Below, piece after piece: positions 18,478 to 28,228 of a stretch of DNA of 64,000 nucleotides. Under the pieces are notes generated by a model. It worked only from the letters and a program-made list of their open reading frames with translations. It made no database searches and was not told the origin of the DNA. This DNA comes from Io17-Chloro-G2 sp965226825. GTDB lineage: Bacteria > Chloroflexota > Dehalococcoidia > Lucifugimonadales > UBA3495. Made by a program: the position numbers and the translations under genes. Within the stretch, counting starts at the first letter, position 1, and the number at the start of each line of letters is the position of its first letter. The stretch spans positions 540,116-604,115 of the forward strand of contig CBDDED010000002.1 of assembly GCA_965226825.1 (NCBI GenBank), read 5' to 3'.

Positions 18478-20067
18478 TGCGGACGCCTCGTACATACCAG
18501 ACGCGCATTTCGGTTTACGCGGGCATGGACCGTTTGGTGGGGGATGCCGCGCTGGCAGGATACGCCGAGCTGTATGGCCCGGTGCAGCGTAGGCTGTTTG
18601 CCGACGTTGCGGCCGGCCGCTCAGTCACGCCGCTGAAGAGCGTATACCTGGGGCGCTACGGGATACCGGCCCGGCTGTTAAATTGGGTGCGGGTGTCCAT
18701 AGAGGGCAAGATATCGTCGGTGCGGGAGACGATGGCCCTCAGGCGGGACAGCCTTCAGCGGCGGATTGCCCGGGCCGGGCGGGAAGTTTCCAATGTCACC
18801 GCGCTGGACCGCTGGGACCAGGTCCATCAGATGAAGCGGCGGCTGGTCAATCTGAAACTACGGCTGGCGGGGTTGGAAGCCGATATTGACGGCGGTCGAG
18901 TTAGGCTGTGCTTCGGGTCCAAGCGTTTGTGGCGGAAGCAACATGACCTGGCGGCCGACGGCTACTCCAGCCGAGAGGAATGGCGGTCTGCCCGCAGCGA
19001 CGAGTTCTTCGTGCTGGGGAGCCGGGACGAAACCGGCGGGCGCCAGTTGTGTGTGGCCGCCATTGCCAACGACGGTACGCTGGTCCAGCGCTCCGAATGC
19101 CGGACTGCCTGGCCGAGCAGTATGGCAAATATCTGGTCATCGAAGGCGTGAGGTTTGCCTATGGCCACGAGCAGGTGCTGGCGGCGCTGCAGAGCAATGC
19201 TGGGTGCGCTCAGTACCGACGTGAGCATGGGGAAAAGGCGGCGCGTTCCACCAGTTTGGGTCAGGCCATCAGCTACCGGTTCAAGCGGGACGGCAAGGGT
19301 TGCCGGGTGTTCGCGAGCGTCCGGATGATGGACGTTCCGGTGGTTACGGACCAACGTCAGGGCGTGATCGGCATAGACCTCAACGCCCACCACCTGGCCG
19401 TCGTGGAGACCGACGCCTCGGGTAATTGCCTGAACGTCTGGCGGGCGACACTGGTCACCTACACGGCATGAACACTCATCAGGCAGAGGCCCTCATCGGC
19501 GACGTAGTGGCCACCGTGGTCCAGTACGCGGGAGAGGCCGGCAAGCCTATCGTCATCGAGAAGCTGGACTTCCGGCGGAAGAAGGCGTCCCTGGAGGGTG
19601 AGTCCCGCAAGTACAGCCGGATGCTGTCGAGCTTCAGCTACGGCAAGATCAAAACATACTTCCTGTCCCGGGGTTACCGGGAAGGGGTGGAGATCCAACA
19701 GGTCAACCCGGCCTACAGTTCCGTCATCGGCCAGGTGAAGTTCATGGAAAGGTCCGGGCTAACGGTGCATCAGGCTGCGGCCTTGGTGCTGGCCCGTCGC
19801 CTGCTTGGCTTTTCCGAGCGCATCCCGCGCCGATGGGTGGCCCCTGTCGGCAATGGCGTACATGTCGCCTTCACCGTACCTGCAAGGAAGCGGGTGAAGC
19901 ACGTATGGACGTACTGGGGTACGGTCTTGGGGCAGCTGAGACCGGCGCTTGCACCGCGGCACCGGCTGGGGAAGCGGAGACGTAGACCCAATCCGGTTCA
20001 GGCTGTCGTGCGAACCCGTGGTCCGCGGGGTGGCTTGAGCAGGGACCAGTTCGGTGTTCCCGGGTGA
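18477..20067 (+). pseudogene. tnpB: TnpB-related protein, copy 2, two frameshifts
   Basis: It starts at ATG 18477 and follows copy 1 until about 19092, where one base is missing after CTGGTCCAGCG. A second frame continues to about 19463, where two extra bases in CTACACGGCATG shift it again, and a third frame completes the RuvC-like domain. Residues conserved in the pieces include GIDLNAHHLAV, VIEKLDF and LTVHQAAALVLARR. Nonfunctional unless the frameshifts are assembly errors. Confidence 0.88.
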
Positions 20068-20179
20068 GATTCCCGGGCGGAGCCGTCTTGAACTGTTGGG
20101 GCGACGGCGCGGCAGAGGCCGCGTTTTTAGTAAAGGCTGACCGAGATTCTATTACTAAAGTCAACCTTTTTTACAACGG
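20035..20179 (+). ncRNA. predicted omega-RNA scaffold of IS607 copy 2
   Basis: Homologous to 15176-15318. The stem GCCGTC (20082-20087) pairs with GACGGC (20103-20108), whereas copies 1 and 3 have GCCGCC with GGCGGC. Two independent substitutions keep pairing. The following stem is CGCGGC/GCCGCG with a changed loop. This covariation is the best evidence that the region is transcribed and folds. Confidence 0.65.
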
Positions 20180-20248
20180 CTGATGACCGGACGGTTCATT
20201 GACCTGTTCGGCGCCTGATTCTCCAACCTGTTAAGCGACGGTTTAGCA

Positions 20249-20941
20249 ATGAGTAGCAACGCTGATTTTTCCGAGACCTTTTACAGGGGTCACGCCCAGC
20301 GTTACGCCGAGGTCAGCCACAACTTCATTCAATCGGTCTATAGCGATGTCTCCCACCCGGGCTTGACGGGCGATACGGCCCTTATCGACCGTCTCCAGGA
20401 GCTTGTCCACCCGGGGTGTCGGGGGCTGGACGCTGGTTGTGGCGCCGGCGCGCGGGACGTCTTCTTCTACTGGCAGAAGGGGTACGACGTCTTCGGGATA
20501 GACGCCGTGGGTGAGAATATCCTGGAGGCCCGCCGGCTTCATCCCGAAATCGCCCAAAGGGTGTCGATTGTAGACCTCCGTGAGCCTCTCGCCTACCCCG
20601 ATGCCTCGTTCGACTTTGTCCTGTGTAACGCGGTCATCCAGCACATCGAACCGGACATCGCCTTGGGGAAGACCCTGCCGGAATTTGCCAGAGTCCTGAA
20701 AGCGGGTGGTGTCCTCCAGTTGATGTTCAAGTACGGGAGAGGTATTGCCACGGTTTATGACAGAGACTACGGGGCGAACAGGACCTTCCAGCTTTATGAC
20801 GTTGACGAAGTGCTTGCAACCCTGATGGAACAAGGATTAAGGGTGTTTCCGGCGGAGGGGCATAAACTGGGGGGAGTTATGTACTTTAGGGATCCCAAGC
20901 CCATGGACCATTGTGTCTTTTTCGCCCGCAAGGACGGGTGA
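20249..20941 (+). CDS. class I SAM-dependent methyltransferase
   Basis: The 230-aa product has motif I in LDAGCGAGARDVFFY, the acidic end of strand 2 in VFGIDAVGENI, and the post-motif region SFDFVLCNAVIQHI typical of Rossmann-fold small-molecule methyltransferases. No membrane segment. It is paralogous to the protein encoded at 30624-31319 on the opposite strand, at about three quarters identity by eye. Both are followed by a kinase gene. The substrate is unknown. The gene begins 70 bp downstream of the IS607 copy 2 right end. Confidence 0.85.
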   Translation: MSSNADFSETFYRGHAQRYAEVSHNFIQSVYSDVSHPGLTGDTALIDRLQELVHPGCRGLDAGCGAGARDVFFYWQKGYDVFGIDAVGENILEARRLHPEIAQRVSIVDLREPLAYPDASFDFVLCNAVIQHIEPDIALGKTLPEFARVLKAGGVLQLMFKYGRGIATVYDRDYGANRTFQLYDVDEVLATLMEQGLRVFPAEGHKLGGVMYFRDPKPMDHCVFFARKDG

Positions 20942-20950
20942 TGGCACCTG

Positions 20951-20992
20951 CTCCCTGCTCCCTGCTCCCTGCTCCCTGCTCCCTGCTCCCTG
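20951..20992 (+). repeat. heptamer tandem repeat, six copies
   Basis: Six perfect copies of CTCCCTG followed by CTCCTCG lie between the methyltransferase stop and the kinase pseudogene start. They are absent from the equivalent gap in the paralogous pair, so they expanded after duplication. Confidence 0.9.
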
Positions 20993-21027
20993 CTCCTCGA
21001 TGCTGATCTGGCAACTGTAGAACTGAA

Positions 21028-22128
21028 ATGAGCTGCCTGAGAATTCCCAACGGCCTTCAGGATGTTACGCCCTGCTAGTTGACCAGGGCCCTCAATGGCA
21101 GTGGGGTCCACGCCGGTGCGTCCGTTACCAGATTTTCTGCCGAGGCAATTGCCGAGGGCAAGGGATTCATGAGCCAGATTTATCGGCTGAGGCTGGAATA
21201 CGACCCCGATCCGGCGGACCTTCCTCGGACCATGATGTTAAAGCTCCCATCCTCAGACCCGTTGCTGAAGACAGTCATCGACGGGTTGGGACAGAACCGG
21301 AGGGAGGTCAGATTTTACCGGGAACTGGCAACCACTATCTGGCTCCGGACGCCTCGCAGCTACTACTGTGATATAGACCCGGCAAACGGGAACACCGTGC
21401 TGTTGCTGGAGGATATGAGCTATGCCCGGCAAGGCGACAGCGTGGCCAGTTGCTCCCTGGCTGAGGCGCGCCAATCCCTGGACCAGTTGGCCAGATTCCA
21501 GGCGGCGTGGTGGAACAGCCCGGTCCTGGACCGCTATGACTGGATACCCTCGAAGGACGCCGAGGCAGGCACCTACCAGGAGATATACGCAAGCGCGTGG
21601 GAGTCCCTGTTGCGGAAGGCCGACGACGCAATGCCCCCGGTTCTTCGACTCTTGGGCGACCGCCTAGCGCCGGAAGTTTACAGGATTAAAGCCAAACTTT
21701 CCAGGCCTCCCAGGACATTTGTTCACGGGGACTATCGATTGGACAATTGATTCTTCTTGTCAGACCGGAACGGTCAATCAGTGGCAGCAATTGACTGGGA
21801 GTTTTGCGGCCAGGGCCGGGGGGCCTACGATGTTGCCACTTTCGTTAGCGAGGCCTTCCCTCCGCAGCAACGAAGGAAAGAGGAGTTGGGTCTCTTGCGC
21901 GGCTACCACTCCATCCTGGAGGAGAATGGCGTAAGCGGCTACCCCTTCGAGCAGTGTTTGTATGACTACCGGCTGTCTATGCTGGAAATCCTCGTTTTCT
22001 GGATAATCACCGGCGGCTACTGCGACTACGAAGGCCAGCGGGCCCAGTGGTACTTGCGCAACACCCTGGAAAGACTGGACGCCGCCATTTCCGACCTAAC
22101 ATCCACTGAATTGGTGGGTTTGAAATAG
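21028..22128 (+). pseudogene. aminoglycoside-phosphotransferase-fold kinase with two in-frame nonsense codons
   Basis: Aligned with the intact paralog at 29457-30572, the frame starts at ATG 21028 and is complete except for two point changes. TAG at 21076-21078 stands where the paralog has Trp (VTPTWLTGAL against VTPC-stop-LTRAL). TGA at 21748-21750 stands where the paralog has Leu (HGDYRLDN-L-FF). Everything between and after reads on in the same frame, including VHGDYRLDN and IDWEFCGQGRG, the catalytic loop and metal-binding motifs of the fold. Two independent nonsense codons make loss of function likely. It ends before the bidirectional terminator. Confidence 0.88.
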
Positions 22129-22245
22129 TCGGACCTGCCACTCCTGCCATTCAACACGGCTCAGAAATGAACCGTGTTCAGGACGAACAATGGGGCCCGC
22201 TCGAAGTGAAGAAACCGCCATCCCCTTCGCACGAGGGCAGCGACT

Positions 22246-22305
22246 GGCACGGATGCTGGTGGCACGGATGCTGGTGGCACGGATGCTGGTGGCACGGATG
22301 CTGGT
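22246..22305 (+). repeat. 15-bp tandem repeat, four copies
   Basis: Four perfect GGCACGGATGCTGGT units lie in the gap after the kinase pseudogene. It is noncoding on the plus strand; no gene spans it. Confidence 0.92.
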
Positions 22306-22338
22306 AGCAGGCAACTCACTTCCAGCCTCAGTAGATTA

Positions 22339-22373
22339 GGCCAGGAAAAGGGACCAACCTCCTTTTCCTGGCC
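22339..22373. terminator. bidirectional hairpin terminator
   Basis: A perfect 13-bp inverted repeat, GGCCAGGAAAAGG and CCTTTTCCTGGCC with a 9-nt loop, lies between convergent transcription units: the kinase pseudogene on plus and the betaine operon on minus. The A/T-rich inner part gives T-rich 3' arms in both directions. Confidence 0.75.
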
Positions 22374-22433
22374 GTTCAGTCACAAGCTCCAGAGTCACCG
22401 TTCCGGGGCATAACCTTAGGGTATTCCTGCTCC

Positions 22434-23594
22434 TTAGGGGATCCAGGGCCTCCAGGCTGCTTCGTTGGCGTCGACCCACGCTTGCGCGGCCTGCCGTACG
22501 GTCAGGTCGTTCTCGGTTAGGTTGAGGACAATTTCATTCTGGTGCTCGTTGGTCATCTGGAACCTGGAAAGGAACTCGTACGCCTCCGGAAACTCGTCCT
22601 TAAGGCCTGGCCAAGCCAGTTTGGCTACGGCGTCGGTTGGGAAGCCGCAGTTGTAGTCGGTGCCGTCGGGATAGCAGTCCGAAGTCCACTCGGGCATTTC
22701 GATCTGCACCAGGTTGTATTTGGCGTGGGCCCAATGGGGTTCCCAGAGGTACGTGATTACCGGCTCTCCCCTTTCGAAGGCGGCGTCGACCTCGGCCAGG
22801 CCTGCGCCCTCGGACCCGGCGAACACTGTCTGGAAGTCGGCGCCGAAGGCTTCCAGGCGCTCTTCGGGCCGCGTGTCCCACGCCGCTGTGAACTCCAGAA
22901 GTCTGCCCTTGTCGGCGGTGTCGCCAGTGGCGAAGACGGACTTGTACTTGTTCAGGTCCGCAACGGTCCGGAGGTCAGGCGCGACGGCCTCGATGCCGCG
23001 GGCGGAATCGCCATGTATGACGTAGGAAGGAACGTACCAGCCCGTCTCACCCTTGATGCCCACGGTCCCCACGCGCTCCACCTTGGCGTCTTCGGCGTCC
23101 ACGTATTTCTCGAGGAGGGCAGCGCTGTAGGAAGGCCAGTTGCAGCAGACAAAATGGAAGTCGCCCTTTTCGAGGCCAATAAAGAGGGGCGCCGAGTCGG
23201 CGGGCGCGAACTTGGTCGCCACGGTGTGGTCCATCTCCTGCTCCAACAAGATCTGCATTACAGCCGTCGTCGCCAGCTGGCCGTTCCAGTCCTGGTCGAC
23301 AAGATACAGTGTGCCCCTGGTCTCTGACTCATCGGTCTGTGGCTCATCGGTCTGTGGCTCATCGGTCTGTGCTCATCGGTCTGTGACTCATCGGTCTGTG
23401 ACTCATCGGTCATCGGTCTGCTCATCGGTCTGTGCCTCATCGGTCTGTGCCTCATCGGTCTGTGCCTCATCGGTCTGTGCCTCATCGGTCTGTGCCTCAT
23501 CGGCGGTTCCGCTACAGGCCAATCCCGCCGTAAGAACCATGACCAGCACTACCATCATCGAAAGACTAATCCACCTATTCTTCAATGTCTTCAT
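22434..23594 (-). pseudogene. proX: glycine betaine/proline ABC substrate-binding lipoprotein, interrupted in a tandem repeat (possibly phase-variable)
   Basis: The N-terminal part (23594-23403) has a signal peptide with lipobox TAGLACSG and a linker of DEAQT repeats. The C-terminal part (frame open from about 23370, first ATG 23258, to 22434) is an OpuAC-type binding domain (LYLVDQDWNGQL, FHFVCCNWPSY, VITYLWEPHWAH). Both parts lie in the same frame. In between, the 15-bp repeat has one 19-bp irregular block (23402-23420) and one 14-bp unit (23358-23371). Together they restore the frame, but the shifted stretch contains TGA stops, the first at 23403-23405. The gene is either broken or in an off state that slippage could reverse. 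It is the third gene of the proV-proW-proX unit. Confidence 0.8.
23328..23495 (-). repeat. 15-bp coding tandem repeat, about twelve units
   Basis: The plus-strand unit is CTCATCGGTCTGTGN, encoding DE(A/S/P)QT on the minus strand. Eleven units, ten of them 15 bp, and one irregular 19-bp block are visible. The non-15-bp blocks at 23358-23371 and 23402-23420 cause the frame disruption in proX. Confidence 0.9.
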
Positions 23595-23711
23595 GTTCTT
23601 CTTCCTTTCTGGGCTGGGAGTGTTGTCGGAAAGCAGAAAGATTGCAGCATTCGCTATATTCTCATGGGCGTACCCCCCTGTGTGGCCCGCGTGCCCAGGG
23701 CCGGATTCTCG

Positions 23712-25703
23712 CTACCTCAGAACCCCAAATGGTATTGGGGAGCCGCGTTTACCCTGGGTCATGCGGTCGAGCACCATGGCCATAAAGACGATGGTCATCC
23801 CGGCAACCAGGCCGTGGCCCATTCGAAGCCAGATGGAGTTTATGAAGACTTCCTGTCCCAGGCCCCCACCGCCGACAAGGCCTGCGATAATCACCATAGC
23901 CAACACCATGATGATGGTCTGGTTGACGCCCATCCTTATCGTCGGAATAGCCAGGGGAATCTTGACCTGGAGCAGGGTCTGAAGGCCGGTCGAACCGTGG
24001 GACTGGGCTGTCTCGATCACCTGCGCCGGTACTTCCTTGATGCCGAGGCTGGTCATGCGGATCACCGGGGGGAGCGCGTACACAGAGGTAGCTATGATGC
24101 CCACTAGGGGCCCGATACCCCACAGCATTATGACCGGGATCAGGTAAACAAAGATGGGCATGGTTTGCATGATGTCGAGGACAGGCCGCACGGCCGCCTC
24201 GAAGGCCCGGCTCTGGGAGGCAAGAACGCCCAGCGCGATGCCCGCCACCACCGTGAAGACCCCCGCGGTCAGCACCTGGCTTAGGGTGTCCATGGTCAGG
24301 TCCCAAACCCCTCCGATGCCTGCAAAGGCCAGGCCTGCCAGCGCGAGAAGCGCGACGCGCCATCCCGCTGCGAAGTAGGCCAATGCGGCCGCGATGACCG
24401 TCAATGCCGGCCATGGAAGCCAGAGCAACAGGGTGTGAATGGGCGAGTAACCGAGCTCGCGAAAAAGCATGTCTCGTACCCAGCTTGTAATGAAATGGAG
24501 GTTGACAGCCATCCAACCGACGGCCCAGTTGACCGGGTCCGCGATCGAGAAGGTCAGCTCGTCCGGGAAGTCTCTCAAATACCCGACCGGGGCGCCAGGG
24601 ACCAAGGGGATGGCCATCATCAGGACCACTCCCGCCATGGGAAGAGCGTAGCGGGCGGTATTCTTCCGGAAGCCCCGGCCGGCTGGCTCCCCGGCCCGAG
24701 GACTTAAGGCCGGGCCGGTTGCAGACGAGTTGGGCCCGGACCTGGCTAGCGAATAGCTGAATCTGTCCAGAATTACTGCCAGGAGCACGATAGCGATTCC
24801 GCTCTCCAGCCCCTTCCCCGCGTCAACCTCCCTCAAGGAGAGCCATACGTCTGTGCCGAGCCCCTGCACTCCCACCAGCGCGGTTACTATCACCATGGAT
24901 ACTGCCATCATTATGGTCTGGTTGATGCCCATCATGATCGAGCTCTTTGCCAATGGCAGTTGAACCTGAAGCAGCGTCTGGGACGTGGTCGACCCGTGCG
25001 AGTGGGCTGTCTCTATAGCGGCTTGTGGGACCTGCCGGATCCCCAGGTTGGTAAGCCTGATGACAGGCGGAATGGAGTAAACCACCGTAAGGAAGATGCC
25101 CTGGGTACCGCTTACCCCGAACAATACCAGCGCGGGGATCAAGTATACGAAGGCGGGAAGGACCTGCATGGTGTCGAGGACCGGGCGGATGGCTGCCTCA
25201 AAACGATTGCTGTAGGCGGCGAATATGCCGGTCGGTACGCCAAGTCCAACCGCGATTAGCACTGAAACTCCCACCACGCTCAAAGTGAGCATCGCGGAGT
25301 CCCAGAAACCAATGAGTCCGATGAACAGGGTAGCTGCGCCGCAGAACAGCCCAAGCCACCTGCCGCCGAGCCCGAAGCCCAATAACGATGCCACCACCAC
25401 GACGAAGGGCCACGGAAGCCAGAGGAGTAACGCTTCTATCCCATCCAGCCCCGCGTCCATGACCCCGGAGATCGGATTGAAGAACCAGGCGGAACTGTCG
25501 CCGAACCACTCAAAGAACCTGTCTATCGGTTCCTGAATGGGAAGCTCCCAATTCCTGGGCCAGTCTCCGAATTCGGTGCCCGCATTGGTGGTCGACAGCG
25601 AAAAGGCCAAGACATATGCGACGGCGGCAATGGCCACCCACAAAGCGCCCCGGAACCGACGCTCCACGAAAAAGCGATTTTGCAGAGCTTCTGCGCGGAT
25701 CAC
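23712..25703 (-). CDS. proW: fused double-permease subunit of a glycine betaine/proline ABC transporter
   Basis: The 663-aa protein contains two complete binding-protein-dependent permease units in tandem (about 60-330 and 390-650). Each has a cytoplasmic EAA loop (IRQVPQAAIETAHSHGSTTS and IKEVPAQVIETAQSHGSTGL) and several membrane segments. Ordinary ProW proteins have one such unit and dimerise; here both halves are on one chain. It forms the channel for compatible-solute uptake with the ATPase encoded upstream, whose stop overlaps its start by 4 bp. The gap to proX is 117 bp. Confidence 0.92.
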   Translation of the reverse strand: MIRAEALQNRFFVERRFRGALWVAIAAVAYVLAFSLSTTNAGTEFGDWPRNWELPIQEPIDRFFEWFGDSSAWFFNPISGVMDAGLDGIEALLLWLPWPFVVVVASLLGFGLGGRWLGLFCGAATLFIGLIGFWDSAMLTLSVVGVSVLIAVGLGVPTGIFAAYSNRFEAAIRPVLDTMQVLPAFVYLIPALVLFGVSGTQGIFLTVVYSIPPVIRLTNLGIRQVPQAAIETAHSHGSTTSQTLLQVQLPLAKSSIMMGINQTIMMAVSMVIVTALVGVQGLGTDVWLSLREVDAGKGLESGIAIVLLAVILDRFSYSLARSGPNSSATGPALSPRAGEPAGRGFRKNTARYALPMAGVVLMMAIPLVPGAPVGYLRDFPDELTFSIADPVNWAVGWMAVNLHFITSWVRDMLFRELGYSPIHTLLLWLPWPALTVIAAALAYFAAGWRVALLALAGLAFAGIGGVWDLTMDTLSQVLTAGVFTVVAGIALGVLASQSRAFEAAVRPVLDIMQTMPIFVYLIPVIMLWGIGPLVGIIATSVYALPPVIRMTSLGIKEVPAQVIETAQSHGSTGLQTLLQVKIPLAIPTIRMGVNQTIIMVLAMVIIAGLVGGGGLGQEVFINSIWLRMGHGLVAGMTIVFMAMVLDRMTQGKRGSPIPFGVLR

Positions 25704-26974
25704 GTCGCCACTCCCTCGTCGCTCACCAGGGCGGCAATTGCCGCCTCGCGGCTAATGGTGCCGATGCATCGGCCGTTATCCAGTACAGCGATGGGGGCTT
25801 CACCGGACATCGCAAGGGGAATAAGCCGTTCCAGGCGCATGTCCGGCTCCGCAACGGGGCAGGAGCCCCGCATGACGGAGGCGACGCTGGAGTACGCCGC
25901 CCCACCAGTGGGCACATCTGCCAGATATACGATTCCCATGAAGCGATCCTGCTCGTCGACCACCACCGCGCTCTCGCAATCCTGGGGGGCCAACTTGCTC
26001 CTCAAGTCGGCCAGTCCCTCGCCTGCGGTAACGCAGACCCGGGATGGAGTCATAACCGAACGGGCGGTCAGCACCTTGGACCGAGGCACGTCCCGGGTAA
26101 AATCCCGCACGTAGTCGTTGATCGGGTTGGAAACCAAATCCTCCGGTGCGCCTGTCTGAACGAACTCGCCATCCTTCATTATGGCCACCCGGTCTCCGAC
26201 CTTAAGGGCCTCGAGGAAATCATGAGTTATGAAGACCATCGTCTTCTGGACCAGTTGCTGGAGCCCAATCAATTGGTCCTGCATATCCCGCCGGATAAGG
26301 GGGTCGAGAGCACTGAACGGTTCGTCGAAGAGGAGAATCTGCGGGTCCACAGCCAGCGCACGGGCCAGCCCAACACGTTGCTGCATTCCGCCGCTTAGTT
26401 CGTGAGGGTACCGTTCCTCCCATCCCGACAGTCCCACCAGTTCAATGACTTCGGCGGCGCGCATGCGTTGGGTGGACTTGTCAATACCCTGGACCTGCAG
26501 GCCGTAAACCACGTTCTCTATGACGCGCTTGTGGGGAAAGTTGCCGAAATGCTGGAAGACCATGCCCATCTTGTGGCGGCGAATGTCCCGTAGCTGATGC
26601 TTGTCCATCGCGAGCAGGTCCTCGCCGTCTATGTGGACCTGTCCGCGAGTCGGTTCGATGAGACGGCTGAGACAGCGGACGAGGGTTGACTTGCCACTGC
26701 CCGAGAGGCCCATGATGACGAAGGTCTCTCCTTCACGTACATGGAAGGAGACATCCCTGACGGCGAGCACACAGCCCGTCTGGGCCAGCACCTCTTCCCT
26801 GGACAGGGAGGGGTCGATGGACTCCGCAATGTCCCTGGCCCCGTCGCCAAACACCTTCCACAGGTCTCGGCACACGAGCCTCGAGCCTGCGACTAAACCA
26901 CATTGATCAGCCGGTCCGGAATTATTGGAGCGGTTATATTCTCCTGACCTGCCCACAATGTTTGTACCACCCAA
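25700..26974 (-). CDS. proV: glycine betaine/proline ABC transporter ATPase with CBS domains
   Basis: The 424-aa product has Walker A GLSGSGKST, the Q-loop region MVFQHFGNFPHKRV, signature LSGGMQQRV and Walker B ILLFDEPFSALD. A C-terminal pair of CBS-like segments (VMTPSRVCVTAGEGLADL, VMRGSCPVAEPDMRL) is known in OpuA/ProV proteins to sense ionic strength. The start is uncertain: TTG 26974 is the longest; GTG at 26875, just before the family opening CRDLWKVFGDG, is the more typical length. First gene of the operon. Confidence 0.92.
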   Translation of the reverse strand: MGGTNIVGRSGEYNRSNNSGPADQCGLVAGSRLVCRDLWKVFGDGARDIAESIDPSLSREEVLAQTGCVLAVRDVSFHVREGETFVIMGLSGSGKSTLVRCLSRLIEPTRGQVHIDGEDLLAMDKHQLRDIRRHKMGMVFQHFGNFPHKRVIENVVYGLQVQGIDKSTQRMRAAEVIELVGLSGWEERYPHELSGGMQQRVGLARALAVDPQILLFDEPFSALDPLIRRDMQDQLIGLQQLVQKTMVFITHDFLEALKVGDRVAIMKDGEFVQTGAPEDLVSNPINDYVRDFTRDVPRSKVLTARSVMTPSRVCVTAGEGLADLRSKLAPQDCESAVVVDEQDRFMGIVYLADVPTGGAAYSSVASVMRGSCPVAEPDMRLERLIPLAMSGEAPIAVLDNGRCIGTISREAAIAALVSDEGVAT

Positions 26975-28228
26975 TATATTAGTCCGGCCGGGATGGGGAC
27001 AGCGTTGGCAGCCAGAAAGACCGATGCCGCCCGGGGCCGGTTACTCAGAGGAAGCCGTGGGGCCTAGGCGTGGCAGGCGTGGTAGGCGTGCCTGCGCTGG
27101 TCTGTCAGCACCGTCAATTCCAGTGGTTTGTAGATGGTCTTTCTACAGCAACCGGTGATTCCGCTACCTGTCGCCATGTCCTCTCCAGCCTCTTGTGGTT
27201 CCCCTTCCAGTCGCCATGCCTGAGAAGGGCGGAGGTACTGTGGTGGAAATACATTCCGAAGTGGCTTTCCAAAATCGCGTTACATCCGGACGGTTCGCCC
27301 TCATCTCCCGCAGTCCGACCCTCACCCGCTCTGGGGACCGAGGACAGCCCTGCAGCCCGCATGCTCGCAACTCGGATGCCCCATAGGCTTCAACATTTGG
27401 TCTACATACGGGGGGCGGGTAAGGCTCAGAAGTTTTCTCCGGCTGCCTCCCTCCCACATGGCGCCTAGCTTAAGGTCGGCCACCGGTTTCGTAAGGAGGG
27501 CGATTGCCCCCAGATTCAAGCAGTTTCAGGGGCTAGGCTTGGTCACTTCTAAGTCTTGCCAACTCGGATTTCCACCCGTTGAAGCTTTGCTTCGTTACCC
27601 CAATGCGTTGGAAACTCCAATGCGTTGGAAGCCTTACTTACCGTGCTGCCCGGGCTATGACGACCTCAGCCCCTTTATGTTTGTACATCACCTGCACCGG
27701 CGAGTGTCCCCTCTTGGTGATCACCCATATTAAGTCGTTCATCTGAGCAACAAACAACCTAAACAGAGTCCCGGACAAGGGTAATCATTGGTCGGGGTGT
27801 CGCGGATTATAACACTATCCTCTGCTCCTTAACCTGACCGGTGATGTGGTTCAGCGGCCTGACCCCCGAAAACTGATCCAGGGTAGCTGTTAGGACCCTG
27901 GGCAAAGGAGGGGAAAGAAATGGCGATTCCTCATCACAGGTACCCCCTTCTCCAGTGGCCGAACGGGACAGCTTAAAGCCCTATTCGGCCTGGACCGGGA
28001 TCCGGTGTTAATTGTAGACCGACCAGGCTGGGATTCTACGGCAGGGTCAAACACGTGGACTTTCCTGGAATCGATCATCGACCCCATGGCCGACCGGCTG
28101 GAGGAAAAGCACGGGGGCTGCTGCCGCTTGCGGACTGGGCGAGGAATTGCCGGTTATGGGGGCCCTCACTTAGTTCCGAGTAAGTCCGGTATAGCTACCT
28201 GGGCCACCCTATTCTAAGTTGTTCTCCA
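26975..28228. other. long intergenic region with a repeat fragment, no secure gene
   Basis: This 1.25 kb stretch lies upstream of proV. It holds a fragment of the dispersed leader repeat (27921-28160), a short direct repeat CCAATGCGTTGGAA (two copies near 27600-27630) and a GGCGTGG-rich run near 27067. A 34-codon minus-strand frame at 27638-27742 reads well but has no recognisable family. No RNA gene was seen. Confidence 0.5.
27921..28160 (+). repeat. fragment of the dispersed NERD-leader repeat, without NERD gene
   Basis: It matches 33733-33965 over its length. Shared blocks include GGGACAGCTTAAAGCCCT, TCCTGGAATCGATCATCGAC and TTGCGGACTGGGCGA. Neither the hairpins nor the NERD gene that follow in other copies are present here, so this is a truncated copy. 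Confidence 0.8.

Larger units (their letters stand above)
17861..20179 (+). mobile_element. IS607-family element, copy 2 (tnpB broken)
   Basis: It has the same organisation as copy 1. The left end is GGGTAGTTAGTATATAATAA and the right end finishes TTTTTTACAACGG at 20179. TnpA is intact and tnpB carries two frameshifts. The structured 3' region is preserved, with compensatory changes. The methyltransferase gene starts 70 bp beyond the right end in the same direction. Confidence 0.85.

Noticed and set aside
22246..23495. Regular short repeats considered as a CRISPR array
   Set aside because: Units are 15 bp and directly adjacent with no spacers, partly coding; no cas genes are present.
27638..27742. 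34-codon minus-strand frame (MNDLIWVITKRGHSPVQV)
   Set aside because: Protein-like composition but too short and with no recognisable family or neighbours.
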